In this document: in pieces, positions 1 through 12,040 of the stretch
How the letters are laid out: each line of letters begins with the position of its first letter
Position numbering within the stretch: position 1 is the first letter of the stretch
Assembly (NCBI GenBank): GCA_014058105.1
Contig: JACGCM010001948.1
Location: 1,116,001 to 1,180,000 of the forward strand
Source of the DNA: Kingdonia uniflora
Lineage: Eukaryota; Streptophyta; Magnoliopsida; Ranunculales; Circaeasteraceae
DNA: 64,000 nt
Reading direction: 5' to 3'
Program-made: the position numbers and the translations under genes
The notes under the pieces: generated by a model
Databases searched by the model: none
What the model was told of the DNA's origin: nothing
The model's input: the letters and a program-made list of their open reading frames with translations, nothing else

Positions 1-2183
1 TTCAATAAATTATTTTTGATTCAATACATCAACTCCTACAGTTTGCTCCTCTTTTCTGATCACTATATCAGAGTAAACCGCAACATGGTGGGATGTGTCT
101 GAAGGCCTGATTTGATGGCTGGCAGTTTTTGTTCACAACAAAATTGGATCTGGTCGAGGAGTCGATTCTAAAGGATAGAGATGACTTCCAATTGGTGACA
201 GGTTCTCAGATGATCATGCTTATATGAGGCCTTATGTCAATTGACGATGAATATCTTGAATAGGTGGATGCGTTTATATTTTGAGAGTTCTCCGTGTTTC
301 CCGATCCTTTATGGGTGACCTTTAAGCCTAAATATAGCAAGCGTTTGACTCCTATTTTTGGACGATTCAAGATTCTTGGTGCTATTATGGTAGAGATTAA
401 TTTAGCGGAAGCATTTAGCACAAACTAATCGAACAACTTTATATTAAAGGAAAATAAATCTCTCTTTATTATCAACTCTCTAATAACACCATTGAAAACA
501 AGATCTCACTCAAACGGTACTTGCCGCACCCCTTTTCTATGCATGCGAATTGACATTTCATTGAGATGCCAATAACCTTGTATGTGGCATTGTCTGAGCC
601 CCACAAAAGTGGAGTTACTCCATTACTGGAACAATCCTCGAATCCCTCCCACAGGGGATCTAGAAACAATTACCCATCTACGTACTCATCAAATATAGGG
701 GGTTTACCTCAGATACAGAAATATCACACGATGTAAGCAAATTGTATGAGACTGTAATGGAGCAATTCATTGTGATTTGGGATCACATGAAAGCTAAAAT
801 ATATGCACTGTGTAATGGAGTAATAACACACACGGCATATATATGTTACCTGCCACGATAATCACACTCTCCCAACTTCAACCTATGTCGTCAATACGGC
901 AAGACCCAATGTACCTCAAGTTTTCTTCTGTACTCCTTGAACTTGCAAGGAAGCTGCATAGCGCCATGGATAATCAACTAAGGAAATACTTGGAGCAACT
1001 AGCAAGATCATGTGTTGGTGACTGAGTGTTACTGTTCATGTGACCCTAAATCCTGCAATATACTTGATAAAAGCTCTTTCTAACTTTGTAACTTGTCCTC
1101 AATCAACTCAATTTCGATCTTGTATCTTAAGAATATTGGGCTAAAAGGAATGGATCTACGGGGAGAGTCGTATTTGCTATTGTTCGGTTGATTGGTTACA
1201 GTCTCTTCATCATTCATTCTTGACTCGGCCTTATTTCTTTGAGGAGAACTGTAAATCCAATTGTGAAATGGTTTTCAATGGAAGAAACTTGGGATTAGAA
1301 GCTTTTTCCAAAATTTATTCATTGGTATTGGCATGGTGCATAGATTTCTTTGGTCCAACTTTTGTTACCAATGTCTCAAGGATGGATGGAGACTGTTTAG
1401 CCTTATGCATGTGACCTTAAAGCAGATGTCTAGGGTCATTATCTCCTTATGATCAGTGTCCTCAATCCCATTATGGAATTCATACCCAAAAAAATCTACA
1501 AGCTCCCAGCCTCTCATCACCACCAATCTCATAAGTGGCAGTGGGTTTCCTAAATTTCGACTTAGTGTAGTAGAACAACACGACCTCAGGTAATATAAAC
1601 AAAGCGCACAGTATACGTTAATCATCTCAAAAACAGACTCCTTAGATTTTTTTAACGCCTCTCTGCTTCCAACAGAGATCAAATCTACTTTGTACTACTG
1701 GTTCCACACTGTATAGGGATAAAATACAAAACCAGTGGCAATGATTTCCCCGGAGGCAGATCTCATTTTCCCAAGGCAGAGCATCTTCTTAATTCTTCTT
1801 ATAATGTTATATACTCAATTTGTTATCAATGCCAAACACCAACATATTTTTGAATCTTCTCCTAATGCAAGTTTTTGTAGATATTTTCCCGTACTTGTAT
1901 TTACATAATTATATATTTCTTCGTATCTCACCTTATAATTATCGTTATATCATTTTCTTTGTCCTCGTCACTTGCACGTTCGATCATGTTCTTTCTTTTG
2001 CTTTTAAGATTATCCTGTAACTTTAATTTGATCTCTTTTATGTATTTTCTTTGTTCTTTTGTTTTTGTTTTGATCACCATTTTTACATCCTTTTTGTTTT
2101 AGGTAATAGCATTATGTTGCACGTTCTTGTTGCGTTGAAGTCCATTTAGTACTTAGCTCTAACCTGTTCTCATATGTATGTAG
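1..2183. other. Region with no recognised gene
   Basis: Only short open frames occur here (for example minus 206-421, minus 472-669, plus 843-1025, minus 1365-1682). None showed a family motif that I recognise. The expected first exon of the VPS32 gene, a short exon coding about two dozen residues, was looked for and not found. The stretch 1800-2180 is T-rich and intron-like, ending in the acceptor used by the first visible VPS32 exon. Confidence 0.6.
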
Positions 2184-3292
2184 ACACTTGAAATGCTTGA
2201 AAAAAAAGAGAATGTCCTAGTAAAGAAAGCCAATGCAGAGGTTGAAAAGGCAAAAGAATTTTTAAAAGCAAATAATAAAAAAGGTATGATGCTTTATTCT
2301 CCTAATTGCACAGTTGTTATTTTAGAAAATATTCTCTTACTAGATTGAGAATCCAAGTTTTATTTGTGTATCATATTGTTTTTAGCTGCAATACAGTGCT
2401 TGAAGAGGAAGAAGCTCTATGAACAGCAAGTTGAGCAACTTGGCAATTTTCAGTTGCGAATTCACGATCAGGTACAAATGCAATCTTGAATCCAGGAATA
2501 AACAAAGGGCGGTTCCTTGTATTTATTTGTTAGATGGAATGAACTTCCCTGAGTTAATGCTTTTGGCTTATGCATTTCAGATGATAATGCTAGAAGGTGC
2601 AAAAGCCACAACTGAGACTGTCGATGCATTGAGAACTGGAGCAGCTGCTATGAAGGCTATGCAAAAAGCAACGTAAGTAGTATATACATGCTTAAATGAT
2701 AAGCTGATTAGTGATGTCTTGGTTGTTGGTAATAATTTTTAATTTGATTAGTTAACTGTATTGGGATGTGTATGTTGGTGGCTGACTTTGTGATTGCTTT
2801 CTATTTTATTATAGAAACATTGACGATGTGGACAAGACGATGGATGAGATTAATGAGCAGACGGAGAACATGAAACAGATTCAGGAAGCATTGTCAGCTC
2901 CCATTGGCTCGGCCACTGACTTTGATGATGTATATATCACTCCTACCAAATATTTAAGATTTTTTTACATGATCTTTTTGGAAAAAAAATCTCGTCTTTG
3001 ATGTGCAACTACAAAAATCAAGGCCGAACTGAGCCTTGTTTTCATTGCCTGCTAATATTTTGAAATGTTTATATTGCAGGACGAATTGGAATTTGAACTC
3101 GAGGAGTTGGAAGGAGCAGAGTTGGAAGAACAATTTCTTCAGCCAGCTACCACTGCTCCTGCGGCTTCAGTCTATGCTCCTGCAGGTCCAGCATATGTTC
3201 CGGCAGGAAGACAAGCTAATCGCCCTCTTCCTAGAAAGAATACAGCAGAAGAAGACGAACTTGCTGCATTACAGGCAGAAATGGTACTATAA
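2184..3292 (+). CDS. VPS32: SNF7/VPS32 (CHMP4-type) ESCRT-III subunit, 5' exon missing
   Basis: Five exons joined by GT-AG introns read as plant SNF7: 2184-2283, 2386-2471, 2581-2672, 2815-2929 and 3080-3292. They give about 201 residues with no internal stop; the plant family is around 220. The visible protein starts with TLEMLEKKE, continues through the basic helix (AAIQCLKRKKLYEQQ) and the GNFQLRIHDQMIMLEGAKAT core, and ends in an acidic and Pro/Ala-rich tail finishing DELAALQAEMVL, the usual MIM-type C terminus. SNF7 polymerises on endosomal membranes to sort cargo into multivesicular bodies. The first exon, coding roughly 24 basic residues that bind membrane, is not recognisable upstream. 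The gene is therefore either split by a long intron reaching out of the window or 5'-truncated. A possible 3' UTR intron lies at 3297-3464. The assignment rests on near-complete agreement with the known plant sequence. Confidence 0.9.
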
Positions 3293-4858
3293 CCAGGTAA
3301 CTTTTTTATCCTTTATTTCTAGAGTAAAAAAACCAGTGGGGCTGCAGACAAGTCTTCTCTGCAGATGTTACTAATCACTATTTACTGTATACGGTGCCAC
3401 AAATTATCCAAGAACGACTCATTGTCATAGTAGCTGACTTGTCTCTGTTTTATATCCTTTGCAGCTGATGGTTGAATGGAGTAAGATTTATATTCTCAAG
3501 AGATTTTGGGTGGTACTGTACGGTGGGAGCAAACTAATCACGTGTTGCCCCAAGAAAATACCTGTCATACATTTTTATTTCTTAGTGCGCTTCTGCTGGT
3601 AAGGAGACTGTACAGATGATATGTCAACTGACTTCTCTAATATTTGTCACTTTCAAGATCTTTATTGAGAGTTTGCCTTTTTTATTCCAACTTTGCTTTT
3701 ACTTGTCAAGTGCTGTGCATGAGTACCTGCGTTCCTAAGAAGTTTAACTATACCAGGCCTGCTTCAGGATTCACTTGGAAAATTTCAATCCTAACTTACC
3801 TTTGTTATAGTCATGCAACTTAATGGTTGGATTTGTGTAACCTGGTAAAATATTACAAAAGAGTCATAAAAGATTGCAATTTTATTGCTGCATAATCGAC
3901 TGAAATAATTTCATGATACGATAGGATGACTTGGGGACTTCTTTGCGAACATCTTCCGACCATGACCTGTCATCCTAGGCCAACGATGCACATCTCTTCT
4001 TTCACTTTGGACTGCATTATTCCATGTCTTCTCAAAATGTTGAGCGTCACAAGAAACTGATATGGCGATAGAGTACTTCTGCGGTGGATGATTATTATCC
4101 AGAATCTCTTGCAAAGTAAAAGACCGAGTAGTACTTGATTGGAACGTCATATCTCTTTCGTTCTTCTCTCGCAACACCTAACAAAATGAAAAGCTTTCAA
4201 TTATCTATAGTAACGGGTGATTGATCATTGAAACGTTGGATGATCGATCTTCTTCAATAACAGGTTCACATCCTTCACATCAAATGAACCAAAACTAGTA
4301 TTCTTTCTAAAGCCCTTACCCTTAAATGAATCATTATCAAGTGATCACCGTCATCTTTATATGCATATGATGAGAAGAACTCCGGAGAATCTCAGGCTTT
4401 CTTACTTCTACCTTCTCTTCTCTGAATTATTTGTATCTATTGCTTTTCTGTTTTGTGAGCAAATAGGCACGCACTAGCGCGTGCTAACACATTATGCTCA
4501 AATCGTTTTGTTGGGTTTTTATTTATAATCCAAGCAAAGACTTTATTTTGTAATGTTGGGGTTATATCAAGTGTTTATATTTTTGAATAGCAAGAAACAC
4601 CCTACCTATTCCAGAATGCCTTCGCATTGTACAAACTTCAAAAGTCCCAATAGATGGGTGCAAGCATTTGAGACACAAAAGTGCTCGAAGGAATGGTGGA
4701 AACCCAGTAGTTATCTCTTTGATATATTCCTTATTGTTTAATATTAGCTTTACTCTTGAAACAACTTGGGGTAACCACTTTCTTGCAATTGTGTTGTTGA
4801 TGTTCTTAGCCTAGATCTCATTTGTGGTAAGAGCGTTTTGGAAGTCCCTCTTGGAGGT
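3293..4858. other. VPS32 3' flank and intergenic DNA
   Basis: The first few hundred bases are probably VPS32 3' UTR, with a GTAAC donor at 3297 and a TTGCAG acceptor ending at 3464. A minus-strand open frame of 88 codons (3911-4177) is uninterrupted, but I recognise no domain in it, and it may be a fragment of an unknown gene. The rest is AT-rich sequence with nothing I can name, up to the TG that starts the outer Tat element LTR at 4859. Confidence 0.5.
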
Positions 4859-5075
4859 TGTAGTGGCCTATTCCGGATTTCGAACTCAAGCCTCATCTTC
4901 GACCATCATACATTTACTTGACCTCGTCAACATACGATTACATGACACACTAAAGAACAACTACAAAGAAGAGTTCACTTCTCATTCTCTACCTCTATAT
5001 CAACAGTTCGATTCAGCAAACACTCAGTCATTAATGAAGCTGTTAGAAAACAGAATGATCAAACCGTTACGCAAT
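4859..5075 (+). repeat. Outer element 5' LTR, left part
   Basis: It starts TGTAGTGGCC and can be aligned with the inner LTR from 5268 onward (for example GTATCTCGGACTCAAGC against GGATTTCGAACTCAAGC). It breaks at GCAAT (5071-5075), the target-site copy on the left of the inner element. The remainder of this LTR lies at 19076-19424. Confidence 0.75.
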
Positions 5076-5834
5076 TATAGTGGCTTATTCCGCATCTCCA
5101 GCTCATGCCTTATCTTCGAACTACATACGGACTTTCGACCTCAACAATAAGAACACGTGGCACAATAAAAAATATGACAACAACGTCAAGAAACATATAC
5201 AACACGAGTTTCTCAACCAACACCACTCATCCCTGACGACACTCATGCTATTGGTTGAGAGCCATCTTGTAATAGTTTATTTCGTATCTCGGACTCAAGC
5301 TTCGTCCTCGATCTCATCAGCATGCAGGAAGTACTACTAAAGACATGACCAACTTTCCTCAGTTCGAGACATTACTTTCGACCTCTATACCAACAGTTTA
5401 ATCTGTGTAAAGCGTGCAGTTAGCAATAAAGGCATTGTATAGCAGCAAAGATCGGAACGTTACATAATCAGGTCAAAGAATATCTCACACACTTTGTAAC
5501 GTCCATCTTTAAGGGACTTTATGGTCGTCAAACGGTCACATTGGAGGACCTATAAAGAGACCAGAAGAACTGCAGATGAGGGACAGAGAACATTCGATAC
5601 AGAAAAGTTCTTACTCCATTATCTTACATTCTAAGAATACTTATTGTAATAGATTAACAATCTCAATAAGATCACCATCACCTTCTCAAAATCCTCAAGA
5701 GAGGTCGTGGTTTTTAACCTATTCAAAGGTTTTCCACGCTAATTCATCTTGTTGTTTGTTATCTATTGTGCTTGAACGTTCTGAGTATATCTGGTGTAAA
5801 GATTAAGTCTGAATCCTGGAATTAGACTATTACA
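5076..5834 (+). repeat. Inner element 5' LTR
   Basis: 759 bp, starting TATAGTGGCTT (the canonical TG mutated to TA) and ending ACTATTACA. It aligns along its whole length with 18310-19070, with scattered substitutions and a few small indels. The likely promoter segment is around the ACCTATAAAGAGACC motif near 5550. The shared LTR end CCTCAAGAGAGGTCGTGG (about 5693-5710) is also found in the outer LTR at 19284. Confidence 0.85.
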
Positions 5835-5904
5835 TTTGGCGCCGTCTGTGGGAACGAAATTCTCAAACCCATTGTCTCAAACGCCGCTGATCATTTTCTT
5901 TCAG

Positions 5905-7026
5905 AATGTCACCTCTAGGTCAGAACACGTCGATCGTCCAGGTAAAAGAAAACGTAGCTTTAGCAGACCTGAGGGCCACTATGAATTCAGAAACAGAAAG
6001 ACGTGCATCCCCGGAACAACAGCTTACGAGCGTATAGGACGCGTTGAAGATTTTGTAGAGATAGCAGGTCGCCGCCCAGAAGAACAAAGCCGTACAACCT
6101 GAGGGCTCGCGGATTTCCGTTCATGACAGAATAGGACCTCCTCCAAAAGGCATTTACGCAGGAGGTGTACTTTGATCTAACCATCAACAACAGGACATGG
6201 AGCCCATCCCAATCCAGGAGATCCAATAAGAAGTAGATGGCGGCCTGGCGTAGTCAGAGAGATTGATAATCTACCTTGAAGAGTTTGAGTCCCGGCAAAG
6301 GAACGTCTAAGTGAAGGGAGTGGTGACCACAATCCTGGAGAAGGACGCGTCACACGACCAACCACTGCAGCTCGACAATATATCACCTAGGAACACGTTG
6401 AAAAGTGAATCAAAGAATTGTTCGAAGCCCATAGCCGACTAAAGGGATCCACAACAGATTACAGAAGAGCCCGATCGCCCAGGAGCTATTAGATGGTGAG
6501 GTCCTTACCGAGTTTCATACTTCGAAGATCTGAAAGTACAAATGAGTTGATCCAGTAGAACACGTTCAAGAGTTCCAAGATGCTCTAGGTCTACATTCCA
6601 CATCCAACCACATTCTATGCCGGTTCTTTCCTACCAGCTTGTCAGGCGAACCCCTACGGTGGTTTCACACACTTCCTGATGGATCCATCACGACTTTCAA
6701 ACAGTTACGCAAACTCTTCGTCAAGAATTACTTGCACAACAGAGATAAAGAGGAGAACATATATTCTCTTTTTCAGCCTCAAATAGATGTCAGGAGAGAA
6801 GCTCGAGACGTTTACTAAAAAGTTCTTGGAGTTAGCCCGAAAAGTAGATCGACTCGACCAGAAGATCACTATTTCCACTTTCACCAACGCTTTACTTGTC
6901 GATGGCCAGGTAAAGGAGTACCTCATCCTCAACAAACCAACAATATTGGAAGACATGATTGAAAAGGTCAACAGATACATCGACCTGGAACAAATGGTGT
7001 CTGACAGGCAGAAACCTCATAAATAA
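5905..7026 (+). pseudogene. Inner element gag (Retrotrans_gag), broken
   Basis: Gag coats the retrotransposon RNA in virus-like particles. A frame opens at ATGTCACCTCTAGG (5905), about 70 bp after the primer-binding site, and contains stops. The recognisable core is DPVEHVQEFQDALGLHS followed by GEPLRWFHTLPDGSI (about 6555-6690), then the continuous frame 6787-7026 with EKLETFTKKFLELARKVDRL. This matches the Retrotrans_gag pattern and is closely paralleled in the outer element at 20100-20694. No zinc knuckle is visible. Stops and frame changes around 6050-6500 and at 6780 break it. Confidence 0.75.
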
Positions 7027-7545
7027 ACACTGATTGCTCGAGATCAATCAACCCATTCTGATTTTAATCGGACAACAGATCAAGGAGGAGACAGGAAATG
7101 AACCAAATCCAACGACGAACGACCTCGAAAGGGGAGTAACTTGCCGAAACCTTATCTTCCAAAGATGAATGTAACCATAGCCAGCATCTATCATATATTA
7201 CAGAAAGACAGATTCTTTCGTAATACGCAGTCCCTTCAACTAATCGAGAACAAACCATACTGCATCCACCATAAGATCCGACATCATGAGACATAGTAAT
7301 GTTTTGCCTTACAACGGTTGTTGGAACACATCTTCACAGATGGATGAATGCACGAATACATAGTGGACGTGAAGAGTTATAAGAACGGGAGTTACAAAAA
7401 CCTCACAGAAGCTGTACAAGTCGAGGAACCAGCAGCCGAAAAGCATTTGTACCATATCTCACTCTGCCATTTCGTGGAGGCTCAGATCGTCAAAGAGGCA
7501 AACAGGAGCAAATGAAGATGTGTCGGCCAATGTCACGACTTATCC

Positions 7546-7830
7546 ATGCAAGATAAAGAAGCTCATTTAATTTCAGTATCCAGCTCTCAGCGAACTGGGA
7601 TTTCTTTCGATGATTACGATGTTCGGCATGTCAACTATCCTCACCATGATGCTTTGGTAAACATGTTGAAAATGCAAAATATGGTGCTTCATACGATGAT
7701 GATAGATACCGGCAGCAGTATCGAACTCCTTTTTCAAAGCACGATCGATCAGATGGGTCTGGCCGATAAGGTCCAGCCCAGCGACATTGATATATGTGGT
7801 TTCAATGGATCTAAGGAGGAACGTGTATGA
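7546..7830 (+). pseudogene. Inner element aspartic protease
   Basis: Retropepsin-like domain with the active-site motif MIDTGSSIELLF (about residues 52-63 of the open frame), preceded by VRHVNYPHHDALV. It matures the Gag-Pol polyprotein. The frame ends in a stop at 7830, although homologous sequence continues to about 8060 with a stop. The equivalent outer copy (21180-21550) reads MVDTGSSIELLF across its frame breaks. Confidence 0.75.
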
Positions 7831-8269
7831 AAGATTATACTTCCTATCATCGCGGGACCAGTAACACTCGACGTTGTCTTTTATGTTATCAATGCAAAAT
7901 CCCGTTACCTGGGGATAATGAGACGTTGCTGGTTATACAATATGCGTGCTATTCAGTCAGCCTATCACTTGGCATTACATTTTGAATGGGAAGGTGACGT
8001 TTACGAGATTAAAGGAAGTCAGAAATTAGCACGAGCATGCAAAAATTCTGTCGTCATTGGACCAGAACCTTCTGAAATCATCTCGCATAACAATTATAGA
8101 AGACGACAGGAAACATTACAGAGAACTATACAGTCAACTCTACAGGGCAACATTTTCCTTGCGCAAAAACCACATAGTACGTTGAAATCAGTGGACCCAA
8201 ATATGGGACATATATTGGCACTCATCTGCCCACAATAGAGCACGACACTCTCATCTAGTTCCTTAAGGA

Positions 8270-9210
8270 AAATAGTGATGCCTTCGTTTGGACGTTTCAC
8301 GAGATGTCGGGCATTGATCCAAATCTAGCCTGTCACAAACTCAACTTGAAGGATAAAGCTGAAGCTGTCAAACAAAAACAAAGGACTTTAGCACCAAGAC
8401 TTCGAGACGAAGTCAACAAAGAAATCGAAAAACTCATCGAAGTTGGTTTTATCCGAAAGGCCAATTATCTAGAATGGATATCGAATATTGTAGCAGTACC
8501 AAAGAAGAACTAAAAGATCTGGGTATGCGTGGATTTCACAGACTTGAACAGACATACTCCAAAGGATAGTTTTCCACTCCCTATCATAAATAACCTGCTC
8601 GATTCTACTTCAGGACACGAACTCCTATCTATGATGGATGCCACGTCAGGATACAACCAAATACCTATGCTACCTGACGATCAAGAGAAAATAACTTTCA
8701 TTACAGAACATGGACTATACTGCTACAGAGTCATGCCATTCGGTCTCAAGAATGCTGGAGCTACTTATCAGCGATTGATGACCCAGATGTTTAAAGATCA
8801 CCTTGGAAAAATAATGGAGGTCTATATATACGATATGTTCAAAAAAGGAAAACCATATTATAGATTTACACACGGTTTTCGATATTCTCCGTCTCTACAA
8901 GATGAGACTCAGCCCCGACAAATGTCAGTTTGAAGTCCAGTTAGGGAAATTCTTGGGCCACTTAATCAGCAAGCGCGGTATTGAAGCTGATCCAGATCGT
9001 ATTCACGCATTATTATCTATGCCTTCTCCAAAAACGAAGAAAGACGTCCATAAGTTAGCAGGCAAGATTGCCGCGATAAACCGTTTTGTTTCAAAATCTT
9101 CCGATCGATGTCGATGGTTGTTCAACTTATTGCGCGAGAGGACAACTAAGCAGAAATCTAAGAAGGACCCTGAGATTGAATGGACAACAGAGTGCGAAGT
9201 AACATTTTAG
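8270..9210 (+). pseudogene. Inner element reverse transcriptase
   Basis: Three adjacent frames give a Ty3/gypsy RT: a thumb-proximal lead (LRDEVNKEIEKLIEVGFIRK), then VDFTDLNRHTPKDSFPLP and MDATSGYNQIPM, then FGLKNAGATYQRLM. The catalytic YIDD box is changed to YIYD at about 8828, replacing the first of the two catalytic aspartates. The continuation GKFLGHLISKRGIEADP is in the next frame (8902-9210). A stop at 8511 separates the first block. The element therefore cannot encode an active RT. Confidence 0.85.
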
Positions 9211-9225
9211 CAACTTAAACTTTAT

Positions 9226-10250
9226 TTGGGTTCACCGTCAGTGATGAGTACACCTCGTGAAGGGGAAGAACTCACCATTTATCTTGCAGTTACTGAAGAA
9301 TCATTAAGTTATGTTCTCATTCGACTTGATGAGAAAATCGAGAAGCCTATCTACTTCATCAGTAAAACTTTTACTTTAGCAGAATCCCGATATAGCAAGA
9401 TCGAGAAACTACTTTTAGCTCTTTTCTATACCTCGCAAAAATTGAGATAGTACTTTTAAGCCGATTCAGTACAAGTAGTGACCAACTACACTCTGCGTAA
9501 AATCTTATCCAAATGAGAAAAATTAAGACGAGTTCAGCAATGGTCAGTCACTCTTGGCGAGCATGACATCCATTTTGAACCCTGACATTATGAAAAGGGT
9601 CAGGCCGTAACAGATTTCCTTACGGATTTCCCCGTAGAAGATCCTGATTGGGAAGAATATAACACAAAAATTCATGAAGAACAGCTCGAAAAAGGGCAGA
9701 CTGGATAACTCAAAAGGGATGGCATCTTTTAACTGATGGATCCTCTGGACCTATAGGACCAGGCATCAGAATCGTGCTGATCACACCTAATGATATAATC
9801 GAAAAGGCAATCTAATTAAATTTCAAAGCAACCAACAATGCAGCCGAGTATGAGGCAATGATTTACAGTCTATATATGGCTCTAGAGATTGGAGTATCCG
9901 AGCTGTCCATATACAAGGATTTTTTACTCATTGTAAATCATTACACAGAAAATTTCTAGAAGAATGGAAAAATGAGATATTACGCGGCCGCAGTAGCCGA
10001 CTGAATGAATAGATTCAAGAAATTTTCTATCGAACATTTGCCGCGGAGAGAAAATAGACATTCTGATTCCCTCGCATATCTCGTAGGAGTCATTGGCTCA
10101 GAAGCTCGATATCTCAAGATCGAAGTATTATCAACCCTCAACATTAACATCAAAAGCTCAAATTTTGTTAATACTGGGGGTGTTGAAGAGGATAAGGATG
10201 ATTGGAGATCACCTTTCCTCAAGTATATTGGGACAAAAAAAAATTGACGG
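9226..10250 (+). pseudogene. Inner element tandem RNase H domains (gypsy-type and second type I)
   Basis: The first domain (9226-9450 onward) has the usual Ty3 connection/RNase H region (YLAVTEESLSYVLIRLDE, PIYFISKTFT). A second RNase H follows at about 9718-10115: LLTDGSSGP with the first aspartate, ATNNAAEYEAM with the glutamate, then the LSIYKDFLLIVNHY segment and HSDSLAYL near the end. Known Tat-lineage elements carry an extra RNase H of this kind between RT/RNH and integrase. In this copy the third acidic position reads K-D instead of T-D, and stops interrupt at 9814 and 9957. It would degrade RNA in RNA/DNA hybrids during replication. Confidence 0.75.
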
Positions 10251-11448
10251 TGAACTCTCTCAAGACCCCACTGAAAGAAGACGTATACTTGATAATCTTA
10301 AACGCTACACCGTGGAAAATGTACTCTTATACAATATTTTGATCACAGCACCGTATCTCGAATGCTTATCCCACAAAGAAGCTCAAAAATTCTTGCACAA
10401 TCTACATTAAGGTACTTGTGGCTCCCACGCAGCAGAAAGATCTCTAGCAAATTGAGCTCTTACCCAAGGCATCTTCTGGCCTAAAATATAAGCTCAAGCC
10501 ATCAAACTCGCAAGAAAATACGATGCTTGCCGACGTCATGGTCCCTAAATTTGAGCTCCAGCCTTTGAAATCCATTCCAGCAACGTTGTATGGCCATTTA
10601 AAAGATGGGCCCTTGATGTTGTCGGCGAATTTCCTACCGCACCAAGAAAATGGAAACATCTGTTAGTCGCAACGAATTACTTCGCTAAGTGGGTAGAAGC
10701 AGTTCCTCTGTGCCATACAAGAGAGGATGATGAAGTCATCAAGTTCATCTGGGAAAACATCATTATCTATTTTGGCTGCCCCCATCTCATCAGAATCGAC
10801 AATATATCTCAGTTCGTTGGCTCCAAAGTCGTCGAATTCCTCAATCAACACAACATCATACATTCTCCTTCAAATCCGTATTACCCACAAGGGAATGGTC
10901 AGGCCGAAATCACTAATCGTACTATCGTTGATGGAATAAAAAATGCTTGATAGAAAAGAAGGGGAATTGGCTCATAGAATTACCACATGTGTTATGGGTT
11001 TATTGAACTACACCTCGAGTTTTAACTGGATGCACGCCGCTCCTCCTGGCTTACGGTACAAAAGCAATCATCCTAATTATGTATCATCACCCTATTCACG
11101 ACTGTACCATGACCGATGAAGAAAATGAATTCCAGTTTGCATGTAATATGAATTGGATCGAGGAGACTCGAGACAGAGCAATCATAAATTTGGGAAGGTA
11201 TCACCAAGCTTTAGCCCGATCTTATAATAAACGCGTTCATCATAGAGAGTTTGAAATCAAGGATCTAGTCCTTCGAGAAATTCCCAAACGTCGTAAAGAG
11301 TTCAACGCATGGAAATTTTCCAAAAACTGGGAAGGTCTTTTTGTCGTTATCCAAAAAAGCGGCTTCGGTTCCTACGACCTCACCACTGAGCATGGCGAGC
11401 ACATAACTAATCCTTGGAACACAAGGTGACTGAAGTTATATCGCAGAT
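10251..11448 (+). pseudogene. Inner element integrase
   Basis: The zinc-binding N-terminal region (HKEAQKFLHNLH ... GSHAAERSLAN ... CRRHGP, 10370-10545) is followed by the catalytic core with LDVVGEFPTAP (D), LIRIDNISQF (D) and GNGQAEITNRTIVDG (E), and by a C-terminal module with FEIKDLVLREIPKRRKEF and NWEGLFVV, a GPY/F-like motif. The frame ends near LKLYRR at about 11448 and has several stops. The protein would insert element cDNA into chromosomes. Confidence 0.8.
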
Positions 11449-11663
11449 AGCAAATCTGTCACATTGTACTTTTCTTCAATCGATTTATCATATCGTATAA
11501 AGATCTCACATCAATGAAAGACTTATGTTTGATCCACATACATCTGAGTTCTTTCTACTATGCCATACAGTAGTTCTCTATCTAACACATTCGTTGTACG
11601 TCAATCTTATACCAATGAAATACTTGTGTTCGATTGCCCTACATTATAGTACTTCTATACATA

Positions 11664-12040
11664 GATTACAGATCATTTGTTGCTTCGGCCAAATCGATCA
11701 TCCAAATACATTACAGATCATTTGTTACTTCGGCCAAATCGATCATCTAATTACATTATAGATCGTTTGTTGCTTCGGTCAAATCGATCATCTAAATACA
11801 TTATATTACAGATCATTTGTTGCTTCGGCCGGCCAAATTGATCATCTAAATACATTACATATCATTTGTTGCTTCGGTCAAATCGATCATCTAAATTTAT
11901 TACAGATCATTTGCTGCTTCGACCAAATCGATCATATAAATACCTAACAGATCGTTTGTTGCATCGGCCAAACTGATCATCTCATACATTGTAGATCATT
12001 TACCACCATGGCTGAACCGATCACATATCACGCTGCCTTG
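11664..12040 (+). repeat. 45-bp minisatellite after integrase, inner element
   Basis: About 7-8 head-to-tail copies of a unit of roughly 45 bp, of the type CAGATCATTTGTTGCTTCGG + CCAAATCGATCATCTAAATA. Each copy has a few changes, and one carries a GGCC duplication near 11829. The final copy decays into non-repeated sequence near 12040. The outer element has a related but distinct array at 25320-25480. Hypervariable tandem repeats in this position are known in Tat/Ogre-type elements. Confidence 0.85.

Noticed and set aside
5836..6102. 88-codon plus frame at the start of the inner element
   Set aside because: It runs across the primer-binding site and is out of frame with the gag that starts at 5905 and matches gag-like sequence downstream.
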